DNA from: Bacillus niameyensis
GTDB taxonomy: Bacteria; Bacillota; Bacilli; Bacillales; Bacillaceae_C
Direction of reading: 5' to 3'
Assembly: GCF_001375535.1 (NCBI RefSeq)
Contig: NZ_LN831197.1
Location: forward strand, 1,892,622-1,956,621
Length of the DNA: 64,000 nt
The translations under genes and the position numbers were made by a program. The notes under the pieces were generated by a model. It was not told where the DNA came from. It saw only the letters and a program-made list of their open reading frames with translations, and ran no database searches. Below are positions 36,687-47,495 of this stretch, in pieces (positions within the stretch are counted from its first letter, which is position 1; the number at the start of each line of letters is the position of its first letter).

Positions 36687-37520
36687 TTGAAAAGAAATAA
36701 AATCTTGCTTTTGTTTAGTATTGTGCTTGTGATTGCAAGTGTAATTGGGAATTATGTCGTATATTCGAGTAAACAGCTTGAGGAACCAATTATATTTTTA
36801 CATCGCAGTGAAGTACCACTACTTAACGGGTACTATTTTGAATTCCATTATCTCACGAACCGTAGCGATAATGTAGGAATTGCTTGGGTTATGATACCAG
36901 GGACAGATATTCAATTACCAGCAACATATGATAGAACCTTGGGCACCTACAACCATTATCTTCACAAAGTTGCCGACTTTGAAATAACAGATATAATTTT
37001 GGAAGAAATCAAAAATGATATGCAAATAAATGAATTGGATATTTTCTTTACTAATGGAGAATCAAAACGGAAAGAGGTTGGAGATATACATTTCTTTGTG
37101 GATAATCGTGATGCACCACTTCTATCTCAGAGTAGCAGCAGTTCTAGTGATGGGAGCGGTTCTTATTTATTAATAGCAGAAACAAATATAGAAGTGACCG
37201 AGATCCAAGTTCCTTTTATTGATAACCTCCAATCTGGCTTATCGCTGGAGATAAATGAAGTAAAATATGAATCTGGTAAACTTAAGGAAAAAATCGATCA
37301 GTTTACACCATTTACACGAAATAGTGGTGAGCCCTTAACAATTAATTATCACCTTAATTTTAATCAAACAGATCCGAATCGTCTCCATATATATAAATTT
37401 TATTTAATGATAAAGGGGAAAGACGAGGATGATAAACCATTCAGACTTACAGTTCCCATTAACCATTCTCCGTATTTTAACGAAAAAGACATTATAGAAA
37501 TTGTAAAGGAGGCACGCTAG
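36687..37520 (+). CDS. Unknown anchored extracytoplasmic protein
   Basis: 277 residues with an N-terminal membrane segment (ILLLFSIVLVIASVIGNYVVY) and a beta-rich outer part, interrupted near residue 150 by a Ser-rich linker (SQSSSSSSDGSGS). I do not recognise a family. The start is TTG with GGGGG upstream. It overlaps the next gene by one base (TAGTG), so both are co-expressed. It is divergent from the interrupted carboxypeptidase. Confidence 0.6.
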   Translation: MKRNKILLLFSIVLVIASVIGNYVVYSSKQLEEPIIFLHRSEVPLLNGYYFEFHYLTNRSDNVGIAWVMIPGTDIQLPATYDRTLGTYNHYLHKVADFEITDIILEEIKNDMQINELDIFFTNGESKRKEVGDIHFFVDNRDAPLLSQSSSSSSDGSGSYLLIAETNIEVTEIQVPFIDNLQSGLSLEINEVKYESGKLKEKIDQFTPFTRNSGEPLTINYHLNFNQTDPNRLHIYKFYLMIKGKDEDDKPFRLTVPINHSPYFNEKDIIEIVKEAR

Positions 37521-38095
37521 TGAACGGAATAGCAAAAGCGATGACAAAAGTTTTCTGGGGAATGTTACTTGTTTTCCTTAGCTTTAAAATTAATCATTTT
37601 GACCTGTTGCCAGATTTTATTGGTTACTTTATTGTCGCATCTGCCATGAATGATTTAGTTTCGTTCTCTCATACATTTTCGAAAGCAAAAAAAGTCGCTA
37701 TCATCCTCGCGATCGTCTCTATTCCGGCTATGTTTATGAGGGAAATCAGTTTGTCAGAAGGATTTGAACCATCTAGTGATGTGTTTACCTTATTACTAGG
37801 ATCAACAGCTATCCAATTGCTTGCACTTATCTTTATCTATTTTTTATTTCAAGGGTTGATTGAATTAGCGAGTAAATATCATTTTAACGAACTGGCTAAA
37901 AAAACAAAAAAAATTTTAACTGCATGTATTATTATCGATTTATTGGTTCTTAGCTTAACACCATTTTCTATGAATCTGCCTGGAACCGATTTTTTTCTCT
38001 TTATCATTATTGGAATCATTACTTCCTTCATTGTATCTATTGTAATCCTTGTTCTGTTTAGAACCTATCGAAAACAATTTCTGAGTATAGAATGA
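37520..38095 (+). CDS. Unknown membrane protein, partner of the preceding gene
   Basis: 191 residues with about five hydrophobic segments (KVFWGMLLVFLSFKINHF; IIGIITSFIVSIVILVLF). No family recognised. Its GTG overlaps the previous stop codon, so translation is coupled. A terminator follows directly. The pair probably forms a membrane complex; this is inferred from arrangement only. Confidence 0.6.
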   Translation: MNGIAKAMTKVFWGMLLVFLSFKINHFDLLPDFIGYFIVASAMNDLVSFSHTFSKAKKVAIILAIVSIPAMFMREISLSEGFEPSSDVFTLLLGSTAIQLLALIFIYFLFQGLIELASKYHFNELAKKTKKILTACIIIDLLVLSLTPFSMNLPGTDFFLFIIIGIITSFIVSIVILVLFRTYRKQFLSIE

Positions 38096-38128
38096 AAAGA
38101 CTGTCCTAAATTGGACAGTCCTTTGTTT
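38095..38128 (+). terminator. Terminator of the two-gene membrane protein unit
   Basis: Perfect stem GACTGTCC / GGACAGTC with a 6-base loop, followed by CTTTGTTT. Confidence 0.8.
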
Positions 38129-38224
38129 ATAATGACCACAATTTGATCACCATTTGTACTTATGGCTATGAATGAGGATTTTTAGCAGTAGCTATCATCA
38201 AACTCAATGAAATATTTCAATCGG

Positions 38225-39016
38225 TCAACCGTGATTAGTCAAATCAGCAATCACTGGAAAATGATCACTTGGAAATCTTCCATCAGGTAGATCATTGACA
38301 ATTTTAACAGACTCTGTGTTGACATTCCCTCGGTAGAGAATCCAATCAATTCGGCCCTCTCCACCAGAAGGGTTTTGAAAACCATTAAAAGTTCCTAACT
38401 CTTCGTTTATCCTTTCGGTTGCATCCTCCCAAGTATCAACAAACTCACCTTGATTTATAAAAGTTTGATGGGTCTCTAATCCAGCCACTGTGTTAAAATC
38501 GCCAGTAACGATAATCGGGAGCTTTGAATTGAAGTTCTCCACTTTTTGGATAATCACTTCTGCACCTTTAATTCGAGCTTCCTCAGATACATGGTCTAAA
38601 TGAGTATTTAAATGATAAAAACTTTTTTTCGTTACTTTATCAAACAATCGAGCCCATGTTGCCATTCGTGTACATCCACTATCCCAAGAAATAGAGCCCA
38701 TCGTTTCAGGTTTTTCTGAAAGCCAAAAATGATTATATTCTAACACGTCGAAACGGCTCTTTTTATAATAAATCGTCATAAATTCACCATTGCTTCCGCC
38801 ATCTCTGCCAAGCCCAATCCAACCATAGTTTGGAAGTAGATCCTCCATATCCTTTACCTGCGGATAAAGTCCTTCTTGAGTACCAATAATGTCAGGGTTT
38901 TCTCGCTGAATTAACTCTTGAATCAATCCTTTACGCTCATCCCAAGAATTGGGTGGAACATCACTGTTGTTTCTTAAATTATAAGTCATAACACGTAATT
39001 GATCAGAAGCACTCAT
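38225..39016 (-). CDS. Endonuclease/exonuclease/phosphatase-family protein
   Basis: 263 residues with EEP fold signatures: VMTYNLRNNS, IIGTQEGLYPQV (metal-binding Glu), LNTHLDHVSEEAR, VTGDFNTVAG (Asp and Asn), and SDHFPVIADL (Asp-His). These are complete. Substrates in this family include phosphoesters of sugars, lipids and nucleic acids, so the role is open. The ATG at 39016 has AGGTGA 8 bases upstream; two earlier start codons within 12 bases fit less well. It lies in a run of three minus-strand genes. Confidence 0.82.
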   Translation of the reverse strand: MSASDQLRVMTYNLRNNSDVPPNSWDERKGLIQELIQRENPDIIGTQEGLYPQVKDMEDLLPNYGWIGLGRDGGSNGEFMTIYYKKSRFDVLEYNHFWLSEKPETMGSISWDSGCTRMATWARLFDKVTKKSFYHLNTHLDHVSEEARIKGAEVIIQKVENFNSKLPIIVTGDFNTVAGLETHQTFINQGEFVDTWEDATERINEELGTFNGFQNPSGGEGRIDWILYRGNVNTESVKIVNDLPDGRFPSDHFPVIADLTNHG

Positions 39017-39058
39017 TCTTTTCATCACCTTTTATATTCATTTTGACAATCTATGAAT

Positions 39059-39856
39059 CTAAAATAATGTAATATCCCTTTCTTTGAGAAAATCGATCGA
39101 TTCCCTAATGGATTCTTCTTCAATCTGATAGACATCTCGAACTAATTTTAACCACCTGTCCCAGTTATCCATCCTAACTTCACTAATATTACGAAATGTC
39201 ATTACTTTCATCGTTTGATTACGGAGATAAAAACACTGGTGACCATTAAAACGAACAGCAGTAATTCTTCTCATTGTAATATTTTCATCATCGTCAAGAT
39301 AGGACATCCGGATATCTTCTGAAATATCTGTTTCTGAAAGTGCCGTCCAATTGATTTGTTTGTTTACAAAAGTTTTTCCATTGGAACGACGATCGATTTC
39401 ATATAAATTCGAGCATTGTTTAGAAATTATGATTTCTTCTCCAAAACCATGCATCTTGTGGATGGGCTTCGCCTCTAAATCTACTGGTTTCATAATAGGT
39501 GAGCCGTAGCCAACATCTACATACAGCTTTTTATCCCGGATTTCTACCATTATAGCAAGATGGCCCGGTTCCACTCTGACAAAAGAACAAGTAAATCCTA
39601 GTTCTGTAAGAAGGCGAGCAAAATTAATGTTAAGAGTAAAACAAGTGCCACCCCAACCTTTTTCTGTTAAATTATGTACAAATAACGGGAGTGGCGGGAT
39701 AAAATCGGGTGCCAATGAAAAATAATGAAATTTACTAAATGATTCATAAGGAACTAAAGTTAAATGGTGCTGAATGAGGCGTTGCAAATAATTAATAGTC
39801 GGCGTCTCTCTATGTAAGCGCAAATATTGCAAATATTGATCTATTACTTGTTCCAT
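39059..39856 (-). CDS. Arylamine N-acetyltransferase
   Basis: 265 residues with the NAT catalytic triad: Cys in GWGGTCFTLNINFA, His in VEPGHLAIMVEI and Asp in LYVDVGYGSP. It transfers acetyl groups from acetyl-CoA to arylamines or hydrazines; the natural role in Bacillaceae is unclear. The ATG at 39856 has GAGGTG 7 bases upstream; an ATG 15 bases earlier overlaps that site. The next gene (thioredoxin-like) is 24 bp upstream, so the two may share a transcript. Confidence 0.88.
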   Translation of the reverse strand: MEQVIDQYLQYLRLHRETPTINYLQRLIQHHLTLVPYESFSKFHYFSLAPDFIPPLPLFVHNLTEKGWGGTCFTLNINFARLLTELGFTCSFVRVEPGHLAIMVEIRDKKLYVDVGYGSPIMKPVDLEAKPIHKMHGFGEEIIISKQCSNLYEIDRRSNGKTFVNKQINWTALSETDISEDIRMSYLDDDENITMRRITAVRFNGHQCFYLRNQTMKVMTFRNISEVRMDNWDRWLKLVRDVYQIEEESIRESIDFLKERDITLF

Positions 39857-39880
39857 CATCCAACACCTCATTTTTAATAA

Positions 39881-40435
39881 CTATTTTTGTAGTCTTGTCT
39901 TAATACTTTCATAAACATCAGCCCAAAAAGAATTGTCGGCTGTATACTTCTCCATCATTTTCGCATACATTTCTTTTTGCTGTTCTTCAAACTGCTCGTC
40001 TTCTTTTGGTGGGAGTTGAGCACGCATTCCATCAACGTAAGTTTGAATGGACTCTGCTCTTGGTCCCCAAACTGCACGTTCCTGTCCTTCTTGATCAATA
40101 AAAACAAAGATTGGAATAGCACGTGATTTTCCATTCGTTAAATATTGGTCGATTAATTCTAAGTTTTGATCGCGAAGAATCATCCTTACTTCTATTCCTG
40201 CCTCTTCAGCAAGCTTTAGTAAGATTGGGACATTCAGCATCGCATCTCCACACCAATCTTCCGTGATGACAATAACACGCAAATTTTCTTGCCTTAATAC
40301 CGAGAAAAAAGCCTCATCTTTAGAAGGAACTTGAAACTGTTCTAAAATTTTCATTGTACTTTCTTGATGATTCTGCATGGAACGAATATATTCTTGAGCT
40401 GGTATTCCTTTTTGAAACCACTGTTCTAGATTCAT
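39881..40435 (-). CDS. Thioredoxin-like protein with single active-site Cys
   Basis: 184 residues. The thioredoxin fold shows VIVITEDWCGDAMLNVPILL, where the usual CxxC is reduced to W-C-G-D-A, followed by the cis-Pro segment SRAIPIFVFID. Homologues with this one-cysteine motif are annotated as thioredoxin family proteins of unknown role; a single cysteine suggests thiol conjugation or isomerisation rather than full disulfide exchange. Strong ribosome binding site (AAAGGAG). The 20-bp repeat array lies just upstream of its promoter region. Confidence 0.8.
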   Translation of the reverse strand: MNLEQWFQKGIPAQEYIRSMQNHQESTMKILEQFQVPSKDEAFFSVLRQENLRVIVITEDWCGDAMLNVPILLKLAEEAGIEVRMILRDQNLELIDQYLTNGKSRAIPIFVFIDQEGQERAVWGPRAESIQTYVDGMRAQLPPKEDEQFEEQQKEMYAKMMEKYTADNSFWADVYESIKTRLQK

Positions 40436-40550
40436 AATACTGCTCCTTTCGGTGAATAAATATATAGTTATTATATCGATTGGTTGGGGGACAATCCACT
40501 GAAAAAGACTGTGCTTTATACGCGTGATTTTCTATAGTGTGAGATTCTTT

Positions 40551-40870
40551 CCCATACGAGAGTAATTCTCGCTATGCGAGAGTATCCCTCGCTATACGAG
40601 AGTATCCCTCGCTATACGAGAGTATCCCTCGCTATACGAGAGTATCCCTCGCTATGCGAGAGTATTCCTCGCTATGCGAGAGTATCCCTCGCTATACGAG
40701 AGTATTTCTCGCTATGCGAGAGTATCCCTCGCTATACGAGAGTATCCCTCGCTATACGAGAGTATCCCTCGCTATACGAGAGTATCCCTCGCTATACGAG
40801 AGTATCCCTCGCCATGCGAGAGTATTTTCCGACATACGAGAGTATTTCTCGCTATACGAGAGTATTTTCC
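40551..40870. repeat. 20-bp tandem repeat array (15 full units plus partial ends)
   Basis: Fifteen complete 20-bp units (40561-40860) with partial units on both sides. The consensus unit is AGTATCCCTCGCTATACGAG. Most changes are single bases (TATACGAG versus TATGCGAG; ATCC versus ATTC or ATTTTCC), and the last units are the most divergent. Each unit can form ATAC-GAGA-GTAT (a GAGA tetraloop) or CTCG-CTATA-CGAG. The array sits after the gatB terminator and before the thioredoxin-like gene. All three plus-strand frames stay open only because the unit lacks stops. Confidence 0.95.
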
Positions 40871-40876
40871 ACCCTC

Positions 40877-40918
40877 CAAAAAAAATGCAAGCTATCCAAA
40901 GGTGGATAACTTGCACTC
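40877..40918 (-). terminator. gatCAB operon terminator
   Basis: Stem TGCAAGCTATCCA / TGGATAACTTGCA (one mismatch, short loop) followed by eight T on the minus strand, six bases after the gatB stop. Confidence 0.92.
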
Positions 40919-40923
40919 TATTC

Positions 40924-42351
40924 TTAACGTTTTTCCATTTCTTCTTTAAGCAACTTATTGACCATTGGCGGATTGGCTTGGCCTTTTGTAGCTTTCATGA
41001 CTTGTCCGACTAGGAATCCAAGTGCACGGCCTTTTCCATTTTTAAAATCCTCAATAGACTGCTGATTTTCATCAAGGATTCCAGAAATAATTTGCAGAAG
41101 GGCACCTTCATCAGAAATTTGGACAAGACCCTTTTCTTTAACGATCGTTTCAGCGTCCCCGCCATTTTCAATCAGTTCACGGAAGACCTTTTTTGCGATC
41201 TTAGATGAAATTGTTCCATCTTCAATAAGTTTGATCATGCCTGCTAAACCTTCTGGAGTAAGAGCAGTGTCATGCAGTTCTTTTTGTTCCGAGTTCAAAT
41301 ATGCTGACACTTCGCCCATTAACCAGTTAGAGGCTTGTTTCGCATCTGCACCAGTTTTTAACGTCTCTTCAAAGAAATCGGACATTTCTTTAGTTAATGT
41401 TAAAACCATTGCATCGTAGGCTGGTAAGCCAAGTTCTTCAATATAGCGCTGTTTACGTGCATCTGGTAATTCAGGGATCTCACTACGAACTCGTTCTTTC
41501 CATTCATCATCAATATATAATTGGACAAGATCAGGTTCAGGGAAGTAACGATAATCGTCTGCGCCTTCTTTGATACGCATAAGAATTGTCTCACCTGTCG
41601 CTTCATCGTAACGACGGGTTTCTTGCAGAATTTCGCCACCCGATAACAAAACTTTTTCCTGACGTTTTTGTTCAAAAGCTAGACCTCTTCGAACGAAGTT
41701 GAAAGAGTTAAGGTTTTTCAACTCTGCTTTCGTTCCGAACTTTTCTTGCCCATATGGTCGTAAAGAAATATTCGCATCACAACGCAATGAACCTTCTTCC
41801 ATACGGACATCCGAAACACCTGTAAATTGAATAATGGAGCGTAATTTTTCCAAATAGGCATAGGCTTCTTCAGGTGTACGTATATCTGGCTCGGAAACAA
41901 TCTCAATTAAAGGCGTTCCCGCACGGTTTAAGTCAACTAGCGAGCCGTCTTCAGCATGCGTCAATTTACCAGCATCTTCTTCAAGATGTATCCGAGTAAT
42001 CCCGATTTTCTTTTTCACTCCGTCAACTTCAATTTCTATCCAGCCATGTTCACCAAGCGGCTTGTCAAATTGTGAAATTTGGTAAGCCTTCGGATTATCT
42101 GGATAAAAATAGTTTTTACGATCAAATTTTGTTTCAGTCGCGATTTGGCAGTTCAAAGCCATCGCTGCTTTCATACCAAATTCTACTGCACGTTTATTTA
42201 GTACAGGTAGGACTCCTGGATAACCTAAATCAATAACAGATGTATTTGTATTCGGCTCAGATCCGAATTGATTCGGAGCTGGTGAAAAGATTTTCGAATC
42301 AGTTTTTAATTCTACGTGGACTTCAAGCCCAATTACTGTTTCAAAGTTCAT
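40924..42351 (-). CDS. gatB: Asp-tRNA(Asn)/Glu-tRNA(Gln) amidotransferase subunit B
   Basis: 475 residues, the normal length. N-terminal GatB core ([39 protein letters not shown]), helical middle and a C-terminal YqeY-like tail ([23 protein letters not shown]). GatB binds the mischarged tRNA and activates the glutamate or aspartate side chain with ATP. Last gene of gatC-gatA-gatB with short spacers and a strong terminator. Confidence 0.97.
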   Translation of the reverse strand: MNFETVIGLEVHVELKTDSKIFSPAPNQFGSEPNTNTSVIDLGYPGVLPVLNKRAVEFGMKAAMALNCQIATETKFDRKNYFYPDNPKAYQISQFDKPLGEHGWIEIEVDGVKKKIGITRIHLEEDAGKLTHAEDGSLVDLNRAGTPLIEIVSEPDIRTPEEAYAYLEKLRSIIQFTGVSDVRMEEGSLRCDANISLRPYGQEKFGTKAELKNLNSFNFVRRGLAFEQKRQEKVLLSGGEILQETRRYDEATGETILMRIKEGADDYRYFPEPDLVQLYIDDEWKERVRSEIPELPDARKQRYIEELGLPAYDAMVLTLTKEMSDFFEETLKTGADAKQASNWLMGEVSAYLNSEQKELHDTALTPEGLAGMIKLIEDGTISSKIAKKVFRELIENGGDAETIVKEKGLVQISDEGALLQIISGILDENQQSIEDFKNGKGRALGFLVGQVMKATKGQANPPMVNKLLKEEMEKR

Positions 42352-42363
42352 GTTTTTCCCCCC

Positions 42364-43809
42364 TTACAATTGTGGTTTTTGCTTATGATAGTCGGTTGCT
42401 TGTTCAAATGCATGAGCAACACGATAAACGGTTTGTTCATCAAAATGTTTTCCAATAATTTGCAGTCCCAATGGAAGTCCTTCTGTAAATCCGCATGGAA
42501 CAGAGATTCCAGGTAGTCCTGCTAGATTCACAGGTATTGTGAGCAAGTCTCGAGCATACATTGTGACTAGATCGTCAACCATTTCACCAATTTTATAAGC
42601 TGGCGTTGGAGTTGTTGGTCCAATCACTACATCGTATTTTTCAAAAATATTGTCGAAATCCTGCTTGATTAAAGTTCTAGCTTGTTGCGCTTTTTTATAA
42701 TAAGCATCATAAAAACCAGAGCTAAGTGCAAAAGTTCCAAGCATGATCCGGCGCTTCACTTCATTGCCAAATCCTTCAGAACGACTCTTTTTATACAATT
42801 CCATTAAATTCTTAGGATCTGGAGTTCGGTATCCGTAGCGGACCCCATCAAAGCGCGCTAAGTTTGCTGACGCTTCAGATGATGCAAGCAAGAAGTACGA
42901 AGCAACCCCGTAACCAGAATGTGGAAGAGAAACTTCTTCCCATGTTGCTCCTAATCCTTCCAATACCTTTAATGCTGAAAGTACAGCTTCACGTGCCTCT
43001 TCACCAATTCCCTCGCCAAGATATTCTTTAGGAACGGCAATTTTCAAGCCCTTTACATCGCCAGTTAGGCTTTCAGTATAATTTGGTACTTCCTTATTGA
43101 CAGTAGTAGAATCATGAGAATCTAGTCCTGAAATTACTTGTAATACATGAGCATTATCTTCTACTGTTCTCGTAATCGGTCCCGCTTGATCTAGTGATGA
43201 AGCAAACGCTACTAGTCCATAGCGTGATACACGTCCATATGTAGGTTTCATTCCTACCACTCCACAAAAAGAGGCAGGTTGACGGATGGAACCGCCTGTA
43301 TCTGTTCCAAGAGCAAATGGAACTTGGCCAGAAGCTACGGCTGCTGCAGATCCACCTGAAGATCCGCCTGGAACTCGGTCTAGGCTCCATGGATTTTTTG
43401 TAATTTGGAAAGCTGAATTTTCAGTTGTCGATCCCATCGCAAATTCATCAAGATTTAGCTTTCCAACTGAAATAACATTGGCTTGATTTAGCTTTTCCAT
43501 TACGGTAGCATCATAAATCGGATTAAAATTTTCTAGCATTTTACTTGCACAAGTTGTGCGAAGATCTTTTGTAATAATATTATCTTTAATACCAGCAGGA
43601 ATTCCAAAGAGTAGCTGTTCATCTACACGGCCATCAAGCTCTTTTGCTTTATTCCGAGCATTTTCCTCGTCTACTGTTAAAAAAGCTTGGACCTTACCAT
43701 CTACTTCTTCAATCCGTTTAAATGATTGATCGACAAGGTCAGAAACGGAAACTTCCTTTTTATGTAAAAGTTCATGTAAATCTTTAATTGAATGATCAAA
43801 TAATGACAT
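42364..43809 (-). CDS. gatA: Asp-tRNA(Asn)/Glu-tRNA(Gln) amidotransferase subunit A
   Basis: 481 residues with the amidase signature: Lys in [10 protein letters not shown], Ser pair in [14 protein letters not shown] and the nucleophile Ser in [12 protein letters not shown]. It hydrolyses glutamine and passes ammonia to GatB. 12 bp upstream of gatB and 16 bp downstream of gatC. Confidence 0.97.
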   Translation of the reverse strand: MSLFDHSIKDLHELLHKKEVSVSDLVDQSFKRIEEVDGKVQAFLTVDEENARNKAKELDGRVDEQLLFGIPAGIKDNIITKDLRTTCASKMLENFNPIYDATVMEKLNQANVISVGKLNLDEFAMGSTTENSAFQITKNPWSLDRVPGGSSGGSAAAVASGQVPFALGTDTGGSIRQPASFCGVVGMKPTYGRVSRYGLVAFASSLDQAGPITRTVEDNAHVLQVISGLDSHDSTTVNKEVPNYTESLTGDVKGLKIAVPKEYLGEGIGEEAREAVLSALKVLEGLGATWEEVSLPHSGYGVASYFLLASSEASANLARFDGVRYGYRTPDPKNLMELYKKSRSEGFGNEVKRRIMLGTFALSSGFYDAYYKKAQQARTLIKQDFDNIFEKYDVVIGPTTPTPAYKIGEMVDDLVTMYARDLLTIPVNLAGLPGISVPCGFTEGLPLGLQIIGKHFDEQTVYRVAHAFEQATDYHKQKPQL

Positions 43810-43825
43810 ATTCCAGCCTCCCTCC

Positions 43826-44116
43826 TTATTCTAAAATAGATGGCACTTTAATTTGGCCATTCTCGTGATGTGGAACATTTCTCATTACATCTTCAAGCGG
43901 CAAGCCTTTTTCTGGCTTATCTTCGCGCAACACATTTTTTTGAGTAAAAACATGGGATGTTGGCTCAATATTTTCCGTATTCAATTCATTTAATTTTTCT
44001 GCCATTTCAATAATTTCGGCAAGTTGTTCAGTAAACATTTCTACTTCGTCCTCACTCATTTCGAGTCGAGCCAAATGAGCAACATGTGTCACTTGTTCTT
44101 TAGAAATCCTTGACAT
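43826..44116 (-). CDS. gatC: Asp-tRNA(Asn)/Glu-tRNA(Gln) amidotransferase subunit C
   Basis: 96 residues with the GatC pattern ([40 protein letters not shown]). It holds GatA and GatB together. First gene of the gat operon; in B. subtilis opuE/putP lies upstream, here camS is the nearest upstream gene. Confidence 0.96.
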   Translation of the reverse strand: MSRISKEQVTHVAHLARLEMSEDEVEMFTEQLAEIIEMAEKLNELNTENIEPTSHVFTQKNVLREDKPEKGLPLEDVMRNVPHHENGQIKVPSILE

Positions 44117-44264
44117 GTCTTACACCTCCGTATTGTTCGTACACTAGCAATAATATTGATCATATCAAAAAAGCAAGAGAGCAAGCAAGAGCAAAAGCGT
44201 GCGCAAATGCTCTCCAGGAATACGGGGAAGCTCACTTTTAACTCAACACCTGCCTCTGTCCTAT

Positions 44265-45422
44265 TTAATATATATGAACATATGGTTCTTCGTCACCAGC
44301 TTTTTTGACAATTAATGCTTCCGCTCCATTAATCGATGTAATATTTACTTCTACAGTGAATTTAGAAAAGTGATCCATTACTAAGGAAGTGGCCAACTGT
44401 GTAAAACCGATGACTTCCGCTTCTCCATATAGCTGAATAGGGATTTCAATTTTCAAATTGACAAATTGTTCATCTTTGTAAAAAGCTCTGCCAATAACTC
44501 CGTTAAAATTAGGAAAATACTTCTCAATGTCATCTTTAAATCTCATAAAACGAGCAACGTCATCTCGCTTATCTTCCTCTGCATTAGATGATGGAAAAAG
44601 ATAAAACTTCTCATCGATCGATTTCCAATCTCCGAGAGACGAACTGCCTTTATCAGCGTGGGCGTAAGCAAAAAAAGTTCCTGGGATGACTGCATTTCGG
44701 CTACTTTGCTCAAATAGTGCGATGGTAATCGGAATATCACCGACCCCTTCCATAGAACGCAGTCGCTTTAATATTTCTGCTCCCATCTTTTTCCCTTCTT
44801 CAGCTAATTTATCATGGAGAATTGGTTGTTCAAAGGTGGCTCCATATTTCTCCTTTTGATAGTAATGAACTGAGTTTAAGGCAAGTCCAATAACAATCCC
44901 ACCTAGTTTTCCCTTATTATCGTTACTCACTATATAATCGTGTTCTAAAATATGAGCTAGATAAATTGGACTTTTTTGATTCTGCTCTTCTACAGACCCT
45001 TTTTCATCATTAACTGGGTTTAAGCCAACGTTTTCTTCCTCTTCTAATTTAAGTTCTTTCATCTGCGCTTTTGTATATTTCCGATTTAGCCAACTTCTTA
45101 CAGTTTCTTGATCCAATATTTGTCCTTCTTGAAACAAGTATTTGTCTGTAGAGAAGTCTTCTTTAGCTACTCTCATTAGTCCCGTTTCGAATTCTCTTAT
45201 ATCGTAGGATGAGTATAAATTGGAAACAACCATTCCCCTTGTCTTACTAGGCTTGAATGGAATAATTGTACGGTATAGAGAGTCAGAAATTTGGTAATTT
45301 GGGATGATCGATGTTTCTTTATTTTCATCGCTTTCCTGAACAATTTGATTATCTTTTTCAAATGACGGGATACAACCGCTCAAAAGCACAACTGTTAAAA
45401 CACACATAAACCATTTTTTCAT
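44265..45422 (-). CDS. camS: CamS sex-pheromone-type lipoprotein
   Basis: 385 residues with lipobox LSGC (Cys17) and the CamS domain (IPFKPSKTRGMV, IYLAHILEHDYIVSNDNKGKL minus detail, SIDEKFYLFPSSNA). In staphylococci the signal peptide of CamS gives a pheromone; in bacilli (YerH) the role is unclear. It is 18 bp downstream of ligA, so probably in the pcrB-pcrA-ligA-camS transcript. Confidence 0.93.
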   Translation of the reverse strand: MKKWFMCVLTVVLLSGCIPSFEKDNQIVQESDENKETSIIPNYQISDSLYRTIIPFKPSKTRGMVVSNLYSSYDIREFETGLMRVAKEDFSTDKYLFQEGQILDQETVRSWLNRKYTKAQMKELKLEEEENVGLNPVNDEKGSVEEQNQKSPIYLAHILEHDYIVSNDNKGKLGGIVIGLALNSVHYYQKEKYGATFEQPILHDKLAEEGKKMGAEILKRLRSMEGVGDIPITIALFEQSSRNAVIPGTFFAYAHADKGSSSLGDWKSIDEKFYLFPSSNAEEDKRDDVARFMRFKDDIEKYFPNFNGVIGRAFYKDEQFVNLKIEIPIQLYGEAEVIGFTQLATSLVMDHFSKFTVEVNITSINGAEALIVKKAGDEEPYVHIY

Positions 45423-45440
45423 TGGTTTTCCACCTAATCC

Positions 45441-47462
<2,022 letters not shown>

Positions 47463-47495
47463 CTAGGAAAAGTGAGATGTATTCAGGGAACAAAA

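Noticed and set aside
40551-40870. CRISPR array
   Set aside because: The units are contiguous 20-mers with no unique spacers, and no cas genes are in the window.
40574-41013. Long open frames across the 20-bp array in all three plus-strand frames (repeats like MREYPSLYESIPRY)
   Set aside because: They are open only because the repeat unit has no stops. No ribosome binding site, and the same peptide repeat appears in every frame.
44117-44264. Terminator after camS
   Set aside because: There are GC-rich repeats (GAGCA..TGCTC) and a later T run, but stem and T run are too far apart to call it.
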